A DNA stretch of 64,000 nucleotides from assembly GCA_900542295.1 (NCBI GenBank), contig UQNJ01000013.1:1-64000 (forward strand), in the 5' to 3' direction. The position numbers were made by a program, and so were the translations under genes. Shown piece after piece: positions 1 to 8,451 of this stretch. Source of the stretch: an uncultured Eubacteriales bacterium (GTDB lineage Bacteria; Bacillota; Clostridia; Peptostreptococcales; Anaerovoracaceae). Numbering within the stretch: position 1 is the first letter of the stretch; each line of letters opens with the position of its first letter. Below the pieces are notes generated by a model. The model was not told the origin of the DNA and made no database searches. It was given only the letters and a program-made list of their open reading frames with translations.

Positions 1-27
1 GTACCCTAGTTATTGGGACTAGGGTAC
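1..27. repeat. Perfect 10-bp inverted repeat at the window edge
   Basis: The arms GTACCCTAGT and ACTAGGGTAC are perfect complements around a 7-nt loop. No U-run follows directly (a short T-run comes at 37-41). The left neighbour is outside the window, so it may be a terminator or part of a longer repeat. Confidence 0.4.
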
Positions 28-56
28 CACCAACTCTTTTTGTCCTATAGGCCTAT

Positions 57-93
57 AAAAACGGATATGACCTATAGGTCATGTCCGTTTTTT
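57..93. terminator. Bidirectional rho-independent terminator
   Basis: A hairpin with arms around AACGGATATGACC / GGTCATGTCCGTT, one wobble pair and a loop of TATA, is flanked by A-runs on the left and T-runs on the right. It can therefore end transcription in both directions. It sits 10 nt past the stop of the minus-strand flavodiiron gene. Confidence 0.8.
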
Positions 94-102
94 GTCATAG
101 CT

Positions 103-1962
103 TTAAATTTTTTCAAAGTCATCCACACCGTGCTTGCAAAGCGGGCAGATGAAATCATCAGGCAAAGAGTCGCCCTCATATACATATCCGCAAATCTTGC
201 AGACATAACCGTGTTTTTCCTCTTCGATTTTAGGTTGAGGCTTCGGCTTTATATGTTCAAAGTAGTAAGCATATGTTACGGAAGGTTCTTCTCTTAAAAC
301 TTCGGCTTCCGTAATCTCGGCAATGAATAGGGTATGAGTACCGTAATCATAAGAATCCACTACTTTTGCCGACATAAATGCGTTAGTTCCCTCTGTGACA
401 TACAAAAGACCGTTGGCACTGCGTGCAACACTGTTTTCAAAGTCTGCAAACTTGTCGGTGTCTTTGCCGCTGGCAAATCCGAAACGCTTGAATGTATCAA
501 AAGATGTGTCCTCGGCTAAAACAGATATATTAAATATACCGGTGTTTAGAATCATGTCATGAGTGTAATTGGCCTTGTTTACAGCAATATTGATTCTGTT
601 AGGCGAGCTTGTAAGCTGTGCGGCAGTATTGATGATACAGCCGTTGTCCTTGCTGTCCGCCTTTGCAGAGAGAACGAACAAGCCGTACGACAGCTTTTGG
701 AATGCAGTTGGGTCAACTGTGGCCTCTGCCATTGCAGCTTCATCCAAAACAGGCTTCTCAAAACGAGGGATAGTAGCTGAAATTGCATTTACAAGAGCGT
801 TTATTTGTTCGTCTTGTTCAGGCTTCAGAGATGACTTCAGAGTTAAGGTTTCTTCCAATATGGTCATATCCTTACATTCTGAAATAATCTTTTTCATAAG
901 ACCGCCGCTTGTAGGCGCCCATGAACCGTTTTCGACAAATGCAACTGTACGGTTTTGGATATTATGAGCCGCAAGGTCGTTGAGAAGCTCTTCCATTGAA
1001 ACGAAAATACCGGCATTGTAAGTGGTTGAAGCAAACAGCAGATGACTCCATTTGAATGCAGCTGCTATGATTTCTGAAGCAGGGGTAACAGAAACATCGA
1101 ACATGACTGTTTTTATTCCCATATCACGAAGACGAGATGAGATTATCTCGGCAGTGTTTTCGGTGTTGCCGTAAACGGAAGCATATGCTATCATTACACC
1201 TGTTTCTTCCGGAGTGTAAGTGCTCCATTTTACATATTTATCAAAGTAATCTTCTAAGTTTCTTCTCCATACGAAGCCGTGAAGAGGGCAAATCATTTTT
1301 ATGTCAAGACCATGAACCTTTTTCAGCATGGACTGAACTTGAGGTCCGTATTTTCCTACGATGTTGCAGTAATAGCGGCGAGCCTCGTCCATATATTCGT
1401 TGTCGAAGTCCACCTCGTCAGCAAAAATTGCTCCGTTCATTGCGCCAAAAGTTCCGAAAGCATCTGCAGAGAACAGGGTTCTTGAAGTTTCGTCATAAGT
1501 AATCATAACTTCCGGCCAGTGAACCATAGGTGCAAAGATAAATTTAAGCACATGATGACCTGTGTTCAGAGTATCTCCCTCCTTGACTATGAAAGCCTTT
1601 TTGGAAAGATCTATATTAAAGAACTGGTCTATCATGGTAAGAACCTTTTGGTTACATACTATTTTGACATCCGGATATCTGAGCATAAGTTCTGTGAGAG
1701 TTGCGGAGTGATCCGGCTCCATATGCTGAATTACTACGAAATCAAGCTTTTTTCCGTTAAGAGCGTGTTCTACATTCTGAAAGAATGTGCCGCTGACAGC
1801 TTTGTCAACAGTGTCAAAAAGGACATTTACATCATCAAGCAGCAGGAATGAGTTATATGAAACGCCACGAGGAACAGAATATACGCCTTCAAACATCGAG
1901 AGGCGTCTGTCGTTTGCTCCTACCCAGATAAGATCGTCTAAAACTTTTTTAGTGCAGTACAT
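103..1962 (-). CDS. Flavodiiron protein (A-type flavoprotein) with flavin-reductase and rubredoxin domains
   Basis: A cytoplasmic enzyme predicted to reduce O2 to water and/or NO to N2O, protecting an anaerobe. About 619 residues in four parts: a metallo-beta-lactamase-like diiron domain (1-250) with H80-x-E82-x-D84-H85 and later H/D/H ligands, a flavodoxin domain (about 255-395, phosphate loop near YASVYGNTENTA), a flavin-reductase-like FMN domain (about 420-570) and a C-terminal rubredoxin (about 584-619, two CxxC pairs). The ATG at 1962 is preferred over an in-frame ATG at 2007 because AAGGAGGT lies 7-8 nt upstream of it. The fused rubredoxin and flavin reductase would let electrons pass inside one chain. 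The family is certain; the substrate preference is inferred. Confidence 0.93.
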   Translation of the reverse strand: MYCTKKVLDDLIWVGANDRRLSMFEGVYSVPRGVSYNSFLLLDDVNVLFDTVDKAVSGTFFQNVEHALNGKKLDFVVIQHMEPDHSATLTELMLRYPDVKIVCNQKVLTMIDQFFNIDLSKKAFIVKEGDTLNTGHHVLKFIFAPMVHWPEVMITYDETSRTLFSADAFGTFGAMNGAIFADEVDFDNEYMDEARRYYCNIVGKYGPQVQSMLKKVHGLDIKMICPLHGFVWRRNLEDYFDKYVKWSTYTPEETGVMIAYASVYGNTENTAEIISSRLRDMGIKTVMFDVSVTPASEIIAAAFKWSHLLFASTTYNAGIFVSMEELLNDLAAHNIQNRTVAFVENGSWAPTSGGLMKKIISECKDMTILEETLTLKSSLKPEQDEQINALVNAISATIPRFEKPVLDEAAMAEATVDPTAFQKLSYGLFVLSAKADSKDNGCIINTAAQLTSSPNRINIAVNKANYTHDMILNTGIFNISVLAEDTSFDTFKRFGFASGKDTDKFADFENSVARSANGLLYVTEGTNAFMSAKVVDSYDYGTHTLFIAEITEAEVLREEPSVTYAYYFEHIKPKPQPKIEEEKHGYVCKICGYVYEGDSLPDDFICPLCKHGVDDFEKI

Positions 1963-1992
1963 TAAAACTACCTCCTTTTTAAATCTAAAGTA

Positions 1993-2001
1993 ATTATACC
2001 A
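1993..2001 (-). promoter_or_regulatory. Extended -10 promoter for the flavodiiron gene
   Basis: Read on the minus strand this is TGGTATAAT, an extended -10 with a perfect TATAAT core, about 30 nt upstream of the chosen start. No good -35 is seen at 17 nt, as is common for extended -10 promoters. Confidence 0.5.
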
Positions 2002-2038
2002 TAGCAAGGCAAAAAATTAACAAAAAAATGATAATTTG

Positions 2039-2707
2039 CTACATCATTTGTTGACCGTTTATAATAAGGGAAAAGGTTACATTAAGCGCTTCGGCAGCTT
2101 TTTTGCATAATATCATGCGACCCAAGAATATTTCAAAATATTCAAGAAGAGTTGATGTTGCTGTGTCTATGGTCAGTGTCAGGCTGATTTCGTCGGCGGT
2201 TATATGAACTTCCGACGCCGTAACAGAATAATTTACTCTGTCATGAATATCGAATTGTGCATGAGACCTGTTTCTCACACGGGAGCGGCGAACATCGGTT
2301 TTGTCTGCTATTATTAGTGCTGCTGCAACAGGATTTACCGGAAAAGCCGTTGATTCGTCATGGTTGCCTATGGCAGTAACGACAGTTGCTATATCCTCCG
2401 GCTTCATATTCATTCTGTCAAGCAGTCTGAAAGCCATTACCGCACCGCTTTGAGCGTGGTCGACTCTATTGACTATATTACCTATATCGTGCAGGTATCC
2501 GGCTATTCTGGCAAGCTCGATTTGATGGTCGTCATAACCTAAAATCTTTAGAATTCTGCCGGCAAGTTCCGATACCTTATGCACATGAGCAAAGCTGTGC
2601 TCCGTGTAGCCAAGGGCAAGGAGCGACTCGTCTGCCTTGGAAATATAGGTTTTTATATCTGTATTATTTTTTACATCTTCAAAGGACACATTCATATTTA
2701 TCACCAT
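2039..2707 (-). CDS. HD-domain phosphohydrolase
   Basis: A 222-residue protein with the HD metal-binding pattern: an early H-x-H region near residue 40, GYLHDIGN near residue 70 and a conserved GNHDES segment near 115. It is probably a metal-dependent phosphohydrolase; the substrate cannot be told. Its start overlaps the stop of the DUF2804 gene (ATGGTGATA, with TGA inside), so translation is probably coupled. An alternative ATG at 2695 has GGTG just upstream. It forms a two-gene operon with the DUF2804 gene. Confidence 0.8.
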   Translation of the reverse strand: MVINMNVSFEDVKNNTDIKTYISKADESLLALGYTEHSFAHVHKVSELAGRILKILGYDDHQIELARIAGYLHDIGNIVNRVDHAQSGAVMAFRLLDRMNMKPEDIATVVTAIGNHDESTAFPVNPVAAALIIADKTDVRRSRVRNRSHAQFDIHDRVNYSVTASEVHITADEISLTLTIDTATSTLLEYFEIFLGRMILCKKAAEALNVTFSLIINGQQMM

Positions 2708-3798
2708 TTATTATAAACCTTTTCTGCAAAACCAAGAAAATCTTTAACTTCGATAGCAGTGCCATCGTCAAGAATTACTTTGCCGCTGTATTTTCCGAAG
2801 ACTTGATGCTGGTCAGAAGAAATGATTTTTGCATCGGTAAGAGACGCTCTGTCAATTATAGGCATAAAATCCATTTCAAAGCGGCCATCGTCACTGGTAA
2901 AGGTCCAGGGACTCATATAATCTTCTATCATGTCTGCGGTGCAGGCTTCTTTGCCGGCCGGACCGCAGCATCCGCCTCTTGTTACATATTTTTTGTTCTT
3001 CATAGGTATGTTGAAGCTTACCTGACTGAGCTTGTGGGCCTTATTGTTGTAGAATATCATGTTTTCACTGGCAGCGGAAGTATCACCGAAGCCGTACCCT
3101 ATGTTCCAGCCCAATGGTACTCCGCCTATTTGGCCGGAGGCGCTTCCCCAGTACCATGTATTCTTGTATGTCCATACGCCTCTTCCCCAGTCGAGAACGC
3201 CGAAAGCTTCGCCCTCCTTGAATTCATATGTTTTGCCGTCAAACTCCACATATCCTGTGGCAGGCATGCAATTTATTTTTTGGTTGTAATAAAAGGCAGT
3301 CTTTTTTTCTTTGAACGGAGTTGCAATAACCATAGATTCTGTTTCTGGACATTGCAGCCTGATTTGACCCTTGATAGCCTTATCCCCGTCAAATTTTTTC
3401 ATGTAAAATGTAAGAAGCCTGTGGTCGCCGTTATGTTTAAACTCAATGCTGTAGTTCTTATTGCCGCTTTTTACATCTCCTGACACACTGGAGGAAGGCA
3501 TATTACGTCTGCCCATTGTGAAGGCGGACATAGGACTTGTTGTCTTTTGCCATGGGATTCTGAAATCAAGTAAGGAAATACTATCCAGACCCATATACGA
3601 ATTATCGGCAATAGTCAGAGCGACAGCAAAATCGTCGCAGGCTATAAGATAGTAATCCCATTCTTTTATTCTGAATTTACAGGCTTTAATTGCAGCTCTG
3701 TCATAGGTTAGCAGGAGCTCTTTGGCATAACCTGCTTCTATCAGATGCCCGTCGCTGTTTAGCAGCGGATGATTTTTTATGATTTGATGCTGTGCCAT
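2701..3798 (-). CDS. DUF2804 family protein
   Basis: A 365-residue protein resembling the DUF2804 family: an N-terminal strand-rich part, a conserved FGVLDWGRGVWTY-type segment near residue 200, and a W/G-rich middle (YWGSASG, GWNIGYGFGD). The fold in this family is thought to be lipocalin-like and the function is unknown. The start follows TAAAGGAGGTATATC. The gene leads a two-gene unit with the HD protein. A cytoplasmic location is inferred because no signal peptide or membrane segment is seen. Confidence 0.8.
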   Translation of the reverse strand: MAQHQIIKNHPLLNSDGHLIEAGYAKELLLTYDRAAIKACKFRIKEWDYYLIACDDFAVALTIADNSYMGLDSISLLDFRIPWQKTTSPMSAFTMGRRNMPSSSVSGDVKSGNKNYSIEFKHNGDHRLLTFYMKKFDGDKAIKGQIRLQCPETESMVIATPFKEKKTAFYYNQKINCMPATGYVEFDGKTYEFKEGEAFGVLDWGRGVWTYKNTWYWGSASGQIGGVPLGWNIGYGFGDTSAASENMIFYNNKAHKLSQVSFNIPMKNKKYVTRGGCCGPAGKEACTADMIEDYMSPWTFTSDDGRFEMDFMPIIDRASLTDAKIISSDQHQVFGKYSGKVILDDGTAIEVKDFLGFAEKVYNKW

Positions 3799-3830
3799 GA
3801 TATACCTCCTTTAGAGTCCAATATATATCT

Positions 3831-3859
3831 ATCGTAACAAAAATATTTTAAATTGGCAA
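3831..3859 (-). promoter_or_regulatory. Sigma-70-type promoter for DUF2804-HD operon
   Basis: On the minus strand TTGCCA (3859-3854) and TACGAT (3836-3831) are separated by 17 nt, about 35 nt upstream of the DUF2804 start. Confidence 0.55.
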
Positions 3860-3898
3860 GCAAGGGTGTGTAAAGGAATGATCAAAATATGTGCCGGA

Positions 3899-3928
3899 TT
3901 GAAATTCAAGTCTGAGTTGTGATAAAAT
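3899..3928 (+). promoter_or_regulatory. Possible promoter upstream of the XRE regulator
   Basis: TTGAAA and TAAAAT are separated by 18 nt. The start codon is about 90 nt further on, so the leader would be long. Support is moderate at best. Confidence 0.3.
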
Positions 3929-4018
3929 AAATGTGAAATTATCCTGCTCTACCTTTGGTGGATGTATAACACTATGATAATATATTAAAATCTTCTCTGT
4001 AAAAGGGAGGAAAGAAGA

Positions 4019-4672
4019 ATGAATCAAGAAAAAATAGGTAAATTTATAGCGCAGCTCAGAAGGGAAAGGGGTTTGACGCAGGAACAGCTTGGAGAAATGC
4101 TTGGCATAACAGGTAAGGCTGTGTCGAAATGGGAAACCGCCAAAAGTCTGCCTGATCCTTCATTATATAAACCTATATGTGCAATCTTTGAAATAACATT
4201 GACGGAGCTGTTTAACGGCGAGCGGATATCCGCAGAAAATGCAGTTGAAAAGACCGATCAGGTATTGAGTGAATTTGTAAAAAAATCTGTTGTAAGCAAA
4301 ACTGTAAATATATTTACTGCGGTCTTAATAGTTGTGGGAATAGTATTTATTTTTGCTTCGGCAGTAAGCGGTCTTGGTATAACAGCATCTATAGTTATGA
4401 TTTCAGCAGGACTGTTGTTTTTTCTCTTGAGCTTTGCAATCAGGATTAGCGTATGGAGGCTGAGCGGAAGCAAAGTTGTAAAAAATACAGGTATGGAATT
4501 TTCCGGAGCTCTGACGATTGTCTTTATCACATTGAAACTGATGGGGTATATAAAATGGCCGTGGGTATGGGTTCTTTCGCCGATTTGGATTTCGGTTGCA
4601 GCGGTAATCGGGATTGTAGTGATAGGATTATTGATAGTTGCGGTTACGGATTGGATAAAAAAAAGAAAATGA
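4019..4672 (+). CDS. XRE-family regulator with C-terminal membrane segments
   Basis: A 217-residue protein. Residues 1-65 form a Cro/C1-type helix-turn-helix (LTQEQLGEMLGITGKAVSKWE). The rest contains about four hydrophobic helices, so this is a membrane-bound transcription factor of a type common in Clostridia. Ribosome site GGGAGGAAAGAAG precedes the ATG. Such proteins usually act on their own promoter or a neighbour, but no operator was identified here. The gene is followed by the EFR1 ferredoxin 63 nt later. Confidence 0.85.
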   Translation: MNQEKIGKFIAQLRRERGLTQEQLGEMLGITGKAVSKWETAKSLPDPSLYKPICAIFEITLTELFNGERISAENAVEKTDQVLSEFVKKSVVSKTVNIFTAVLIVVGIVFIFASAVSGLGITASIVMISAGLLFFLLSFAIRISVWRLSGSKVVKNTGMEFSGALTIVFITLKLMGYIKWPWVWVLSPIWISVAAVIGIVVIGLLIVAVTDWIKKRK

Positions 4673-4735
4673 AAATATGAAGATTCTTAAGACTTTTAGT
4701 AGGGGACTTTAGTTATAATAAGAGGAGGGAAAACC

Positions 4736-5425
4736 ATGAAGTCGATTTACAACATATGTTTCAGTCCTACCAGATCGACAATGGCAGCAGCAGAACAAAT
4801 TACAGAGGCTTTCGGCTGCGATAAAAAAACAGTTGACTTATGCAAAGAAATTTCCGAGGAAATAAATATAACAAGTGACAGCGCAGTTGTATTCTCGGTT
4901 CCGTGCTATGGTGGAAGAGTGCCGGAGACAGCATCAGAAAGGCTGAAAAAAATTAAAGGCAGAAATACTCCGGCGATTCTATGTGTAACTTTCGGGAACA
5001 GAGATTATGAAGATGCACTCATAGAACTTTCTGATATTGCTGAGTCAGGGGGGTTTAAGGTAATTGCAGGATGCTGCATTGTTACGGAGCATAACATAAT
5101 GCATATATTCGGTCAGGGCCGGCCTGACAGCAACGATAAGGAAGAGATTGACGATTTTGCTGAAAAAGTAGCAGAAAAGATTAAAATGGGATATACATGC
5201 AAGCCTTTATTACCGGGGAACCATCCGTACAAGGAGCGTCACGGCGGTAATGTGCCTGTTCTGACAGACGAGGGGAAGTGCATCAGTTGCGGACTTTGTG
5301 AGAGAGAATGTCCGGTAGGAGCAGTAGGAGAACGGGGCAGAAGTACGAATAAAGACATTTGTATAGGGTGTATGCGTTGTATTAAAATTTGTCCTTTTAA
5401 CAGCAGGAGCTTGCCGGATGAATAA
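4736..5425 (+). CDS. EFR1-type flavodoxin/ferredoxin fusion
   Basis: A 229-residue protein with an N-terminal flavodoxin-like domain (residues 1-150; phosphate-binding FSPTRSTMAAA near residue 10) and a C-terminal 2x[4Fe-4S] ferredoxin domain (CISCGLCERECP near 180 and CIGCMRCIKICP near 210). It is probably a low-potential electron carrier in the cytoplasm. The ribosome site AGAGGAGGG is strong. The architecture matches EFR1-family proteins; its redox partner is unknown. Confidence 0.88.
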   Translation: MKSIYNICFSPTRSTMAAAEQITEAFGCDKKTVDLCKEISEEINITSDSAVVFSVPCYGGRVPETASERLKKIKGRNTPAILCVTFGNRDYEDALIELSDIAESGGFKVIAGCCIVTEHNIMHIFGQGRPDSNDKEEIDDFAEKVAEKIKMGYTCKPLLPGNHPYKERHGGNVPVLTDEGKCISCGLCERECPVGAVGERGRSTNKDICIGCMRCIKICPFNSRSLPDE

Positions 5426-5501
5426 CTGTCCAAACTGATTGAAAAGCTAAGGCCTGCCTGCGAGCAGAGAAAAAATAATGAATTCTATTTGTAGGAGATT
5501 G

Positions 5502-5510
5502 TGGTATAAT
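5502..5510 (+). promoter_or_regulatory. Extended -10 promoter upstream of nfo
   Basis: TGGTATAAT, an extended -10 with a perfect core, lies 26 nt upstream of the nfo start, leaving a short leader with AAAGGAGAA. No convincing -35 is seen. Confidence 0.5.
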
Positions 5511-5536
5511 AAGCAAAAAGGTAAAGGAGAATTTTA

Positions 5537-6367
5537 ATGGTTTATTTGGGTTGTCACCTGACCTCTTCAAAAGGATATGTAAATATGGCAAAGGAGGCCG
5601 TTTCAATAGATGCAGATACACTGCAATTTTTTACAAGAAATCCACGAGGAGGAAAGGCGAAAGAAATCAATCCGGAGGATGTAAAAAGATATCTTGAGCT
5701 TGCCGAAACGAATAAATTCGGAAAAGTCGTAGCTCATGCGCCTTATACATTGAACCCTTGTTCAAAGGAACAAAAGACAAGAGAATTTGCACATATGGTA
5801 ATGACAGACGATTTGGAAAGAATGGAATACATACCGGGCAATTATTATAATTTTCATCCCGGCAGCCATGTGGGACAGGGAGTAGATGCCGGAATAGATA
5901 TGATAAGCGAAATGCTCAACGATATAATGAGACCGGAGCAAACGACGACGGTACTTCTTGAAACAATGGCAGGAAAGGGCAGCGAAATAGGCAGAAGCTT
6001 TGAAGAGTTGAAAAGGATAATAGACAAAGTAAGTCTAAAGGATAAAATAGGAGTATGTCTTGATACATGTCATGTACATGACGCAGGCTACGACATTGTC
6101 AACGATTTTGACGGTGTACTCAGCGAGTTTGACGAAATCATAGGGCTGAAATATCTTAAGGCTCTCCATATAAATGACAGTAAAAATCCTATGGGTGCCC
6201 GCAAGGACAGACATGATATCATAGGCGCAGGATATATAGGAAAAGATGCTTTTGCAAAGATACTTAATCACCCTAAGATACAAGGCCTCCCGTGTGTGCT
6301 GGAGACTCCGCAGGAAAGCCTTGCCGGTTATGGTGAAGAAATAAAAATGCTCAGGGAGATGATATAA
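5537..6367 (+). CDS. nfo: Endonuclease IV (AP endonuclease)
   Basis: A 276-residue TIM-barrel zinc enzyme that cuts DNA 5' to abasic sites in base-excision repair. Family hallmarks are visible: HAPY (near 74), LETMAGKG (near 142), CLDTCHVHDAGYD (near 173), HINDSKNP...RKDRH (near 210) and a final LETP. The length is normal for the family. The start follows AAAGGAGAATTTTA. It is tightly followed by butyrate kinase (1-nt gap), so the two are probably co-transcribed although functionally unrelated. Confidence 0.95.
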   Translation: MVYLGCHLTSSKGYVNMAKEAVSIDADTLQFFTRNPRGGKAKEINPEDVKRYLELAETNKFGKVVAHAPYTLNPCSKEQKTREFAHMVMTDDLERMEYIPGNYYNFHPGSHVGQGVDAGIDMISEMLNDIMRPEQTTTVLLETMAGKGSEIGRSFEELKRIIDKVSLKDKIGVCLDTCHVHDAGYDIVNDFDGVLSEFDEIIGLKYLKALHINDSKNPMGARKDRHDIIGAGYIGKDAFAKILNHPKIQGLPCVLETPQESLAGYGEEIKMLREMI

Positions 6368-6368
6368 A

Positions 6369-7433
6369 ATGAAACAAACAGACATTCTTGTAATCAATCC
6401 GGGTTCGACAACCACTAAAATAGCGGTTTTCAGGAACTTGGAGGTGTTGTTTGAAGAAACGATAACGCATGACCCGGAAAAACTCAAAAGTATGGGAGAT
6501 ATTTTCGGGCAGATGGAATTCAGAGAAGAGCTGATAAGAGAAAGCATGAAAAAACACGGCTATGAGATGGCTTGTCTGTCGGCAGCAGTTGGAAGAGGCG
6601 GAATGATTGTAGGTCTTCACGGAGGTGGATATAAGGTAACACCAAAGCTGTGTGAAGCTATGAGAAGCCCCGAGAATCCGCCTCATGCTTCAAGCATGGG
6701 TGCAGAGCTGGCATACAGTATTGCCGAGCCTTTAGGAAAACCGGCATTTATATATGATTCCACAATGGGATGCGAGCTGACTGAGGTTGCAAAGGTAACA
6801 GGACTTGACGGAGTAGAAAAATACGGATGCTGCCATGTGCTTAATTCGAGAGCGCAGGGCATGAATTATGCAAACTCAATAGGCAGAAAATACGAAGAGT
6901 TGAATCTGATAGTTGCCCACTTAGGTGGCGGAATATCTGTGAGCGCTCATCAAAACGGCAAGATAATAGATGAGTCAACATATGATGACGGACCTATGGC
7001 GCCTGAAAGAACAGGCGGAATACCTCTTATACTATGGACTAAACTGTGTTTCTCGGGCAGGTATACGGAAAAAGAGATAGGGAAACTTATTAGCGGAAGA
7101 GGTGGGTTGATGTCTTACCTTGGAGTTACCGATTGCAGAGAAGTTGAAAAAATGATAGACGGGGGGAATCAAAAGGCAAAGCTTGTTTACGAAGCCATGG
7201 CATATCAGGTGTCAAAGGCAATAGCAGAAATGTCAGTGGCTCTTAGGGGCAATGTTGACGCTGTAATTCTGACAGGCGGAGCAGCCCATTCAAAGATGCT
7301 TACGGGAATGGTCAGAGAATATGCCGGTCACATAGGCGAGTTTGTGCTTATGCCCGGCGAGAACGAACTTGAGGCTCTGGCAAAAGGAGCTCAGAGAATT
7401 TTGAACGGAGAAGAAGAAGGAAGGATATATTAA
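6369..7433 (+). CDS. buk: Butyrate kinase
   Basis: A 354-residue ASKHA-fold kinase that makes ATP from butyryl phosphate (or works on branched-chain analogues). Signatures of the acetokinase family are present: NPGSTTTKIAVF at the N terminus, HLGGGISV near residue 180 and LTGGAAHS near 300. Length matches butyrate kinases and is shorter than acetate kinases. No phosphotransbutyrylase gene lies beside it, unlike the usual ptb-buk pair. It sits between nfo and an FMN oxidoreductase with essentially no gaps. Confidence 0.93.
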   Translation: MKQTDILVINPGSTTTKIAVFRNLEVLFEETITHDPEKLKSMGDIFGQMEFREELIRESMKKHGYEMACLSAAVGRGGMIVGLHGGGYKVTPKLCEAMRSPENPPHASSMGAELAYSIAEPLGKPAFIYDSTMGCELTEVAKVTGLDGVEKYGCCHVLNSRAQGMNYANSIGRKYEELNLIVAHLGGGISVSAHQNGKIIDESTYDDGPMAPERTGGIPLILWTKLCFSGRYTEKEIGKLISGRGGLMSYLGVTDCREVEKMIDGGNQKAKLVYEAMAYQVSKAIAEMSVALRGNVDAVILTGGAAHSKMLTGMVREYAGHIGEFVLMPGENELEALAKGAQRILNGEEEGRIY

Positions 7434-8030
7434 ATGAAGCTTTTATTTGTAAATGCATGCATAAGGGATGAAAAATCGAGAACATACGAATTATGCAAGG
7501 ATTTTCTTGAAAAGTTCAAAAAAGCAAAGCAGGGAGAATTTTGGGAAATCGAAGAACTGAAATTAGACGAATTAAACATAGAGCCGCACAGTAAGACGAG
7601 TCTTGCAAATAGGGATAAAATGATTTCCGCAGGCAATTTTGACGATGAGGAGTTTACTTTTGCGAAGCAATTTATAGAGGCTGACATGGTACTGGTAGGG
7701 GCACCTTACTGGGATTTATCTTTCCCGGCTAAATTGAAAATTTATCTGGAGCGCTGTTCTGTGACAGGACTTACCTTTATATACACCCCCGAGGGTATTC
7801 CAAAGGGACAGTGCAAAGCTGAAAAACTCATATATCTTACAACTTCCGGCAGTGCGATTGCAGATTTTAATTTGGGATATGAATATGTAAAGAGTCTTTG
7901 CTGCAATCTTTTCGGCCTTAAAAAAACATATTTTGCCGCAGCGGAAGAACTTGACATAATCGGAAAAGATGTTAAAAAAATAATGGATGATACCAAGGAT
8001 AAAATTACCGATATAGTAAGAGCTCTTTAG
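7434..8030 (+). CDS. Flavodoxin-fold NAD(P)H:FMN oxidoreductase
   Basis: A 198-residue protein of the flavodoxin-like quinone/azo reductase family: N-terminal LFVNACIRDEKSRTYEL for the FMN phosphate, VLVGAPYWDLSFPAKLKIYLE near residue 85, and LTTSGSA near 140. It probably reduces quinones or azo compounds with NAD(P)H. The ATG follows the buk stop directly and the buk end supplies AGAAGGAAGG as its ribosome site. Confidence 0.87.
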   Translation: MKLLFVNACIRDEKSRTYELCKDFLEKFKKAKQGEFWEIEELKLDELNIEPHSKTSLANRDKMISAGNFDDEEFTFAKQFIEADMVLVGAPYWDLSFPAKLKIYLERCSVTGLTFIYTPEGIPKGQCKAEKLIYLTTSGSAIADFNLGYEYVKSLCCNLFGLKKTYFAAAEELDIIGKDVKKIMDDTKDKITDIVRAL

Positions 8031-8051
8031 ACCGTATATTTGAAAAAACCG

Positions 8052-8074
8052 CACTCATAATAATCTTATGAGTG
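8052..8074 (+). promoter_or_regulatory. Hairpin enclosing the start codon of the 8068 gene
   Basis: CACTCATA and TATGAGTG form a perfect 8-bp stem around a 7-nt loop, and the second arm contains the ATG at 8068. No clear Shine-Dalgarno precedes it. The stem would hide the start codon in mRNA. Confidence 0.45.
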
Positions 8075-8439
8075 AGAGAATTTTAGAAATTTTAGTTTTT
8101 ATTCTAGGCGGAACTGCTTATGGGCTAATGGAGACTCTTTTCAGAGGGCACACCCATTGGACTATGGTAATAACAGGAGGTGCATGCGTGCTTACATTGT
8201 TTATGCTGCACGGATGGCTTATGAATATTCCATTAACGGCGGCTGCTGCTGTCGGAGCCTTGGTGGTAACGGTGTATGAATTTTTTGTGGGAATAATCGT
8301 TAATGTGCAGTTTGGCTGGCATGTATGGGATTATTCAGCACAGCCCGGGAACATCATGGGGCAGATTTGCCCTCTGTTTACAGCGATATGGTTTTTATTA
8401 TGTTTTGCGTTCTTCGGAATAGTAAGAATCTTTATATGA
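8068..8439 (+). CDS. Four-helix membrane protein (putative ABC-transporter type IV / CmpB-like family)
   Basis: A 123-residue integral membrane protein with about four transmembrane helices and the conserved ETLFRGHTHWTM and VWDYSAQPGNIMGQICP segments found in the CmpB-like 'putative ABC-transporter type IV' family. The function is unknown. The start at 8068 lacks a clear ribosome site and sits in a hairpin; a downstream ATG near 8128 (after AGGCGGAA) would delete the first helix. I keep 8068 because the first helix looks real. Confidence 0.7.
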   Translation: MSERILEILVFILGGTAYGLMETLFRGHTHWTMVITGGACVLTLFMLHGWLMNIPLTAAAAVGALVVTVYEFFVGIIVNVQFGWHVWDYSAQPGNIMGQICPLFTAIWFLLCFAFFGIVRIFI

Positions 8440-8451
8440 TAAGGAGATAAT

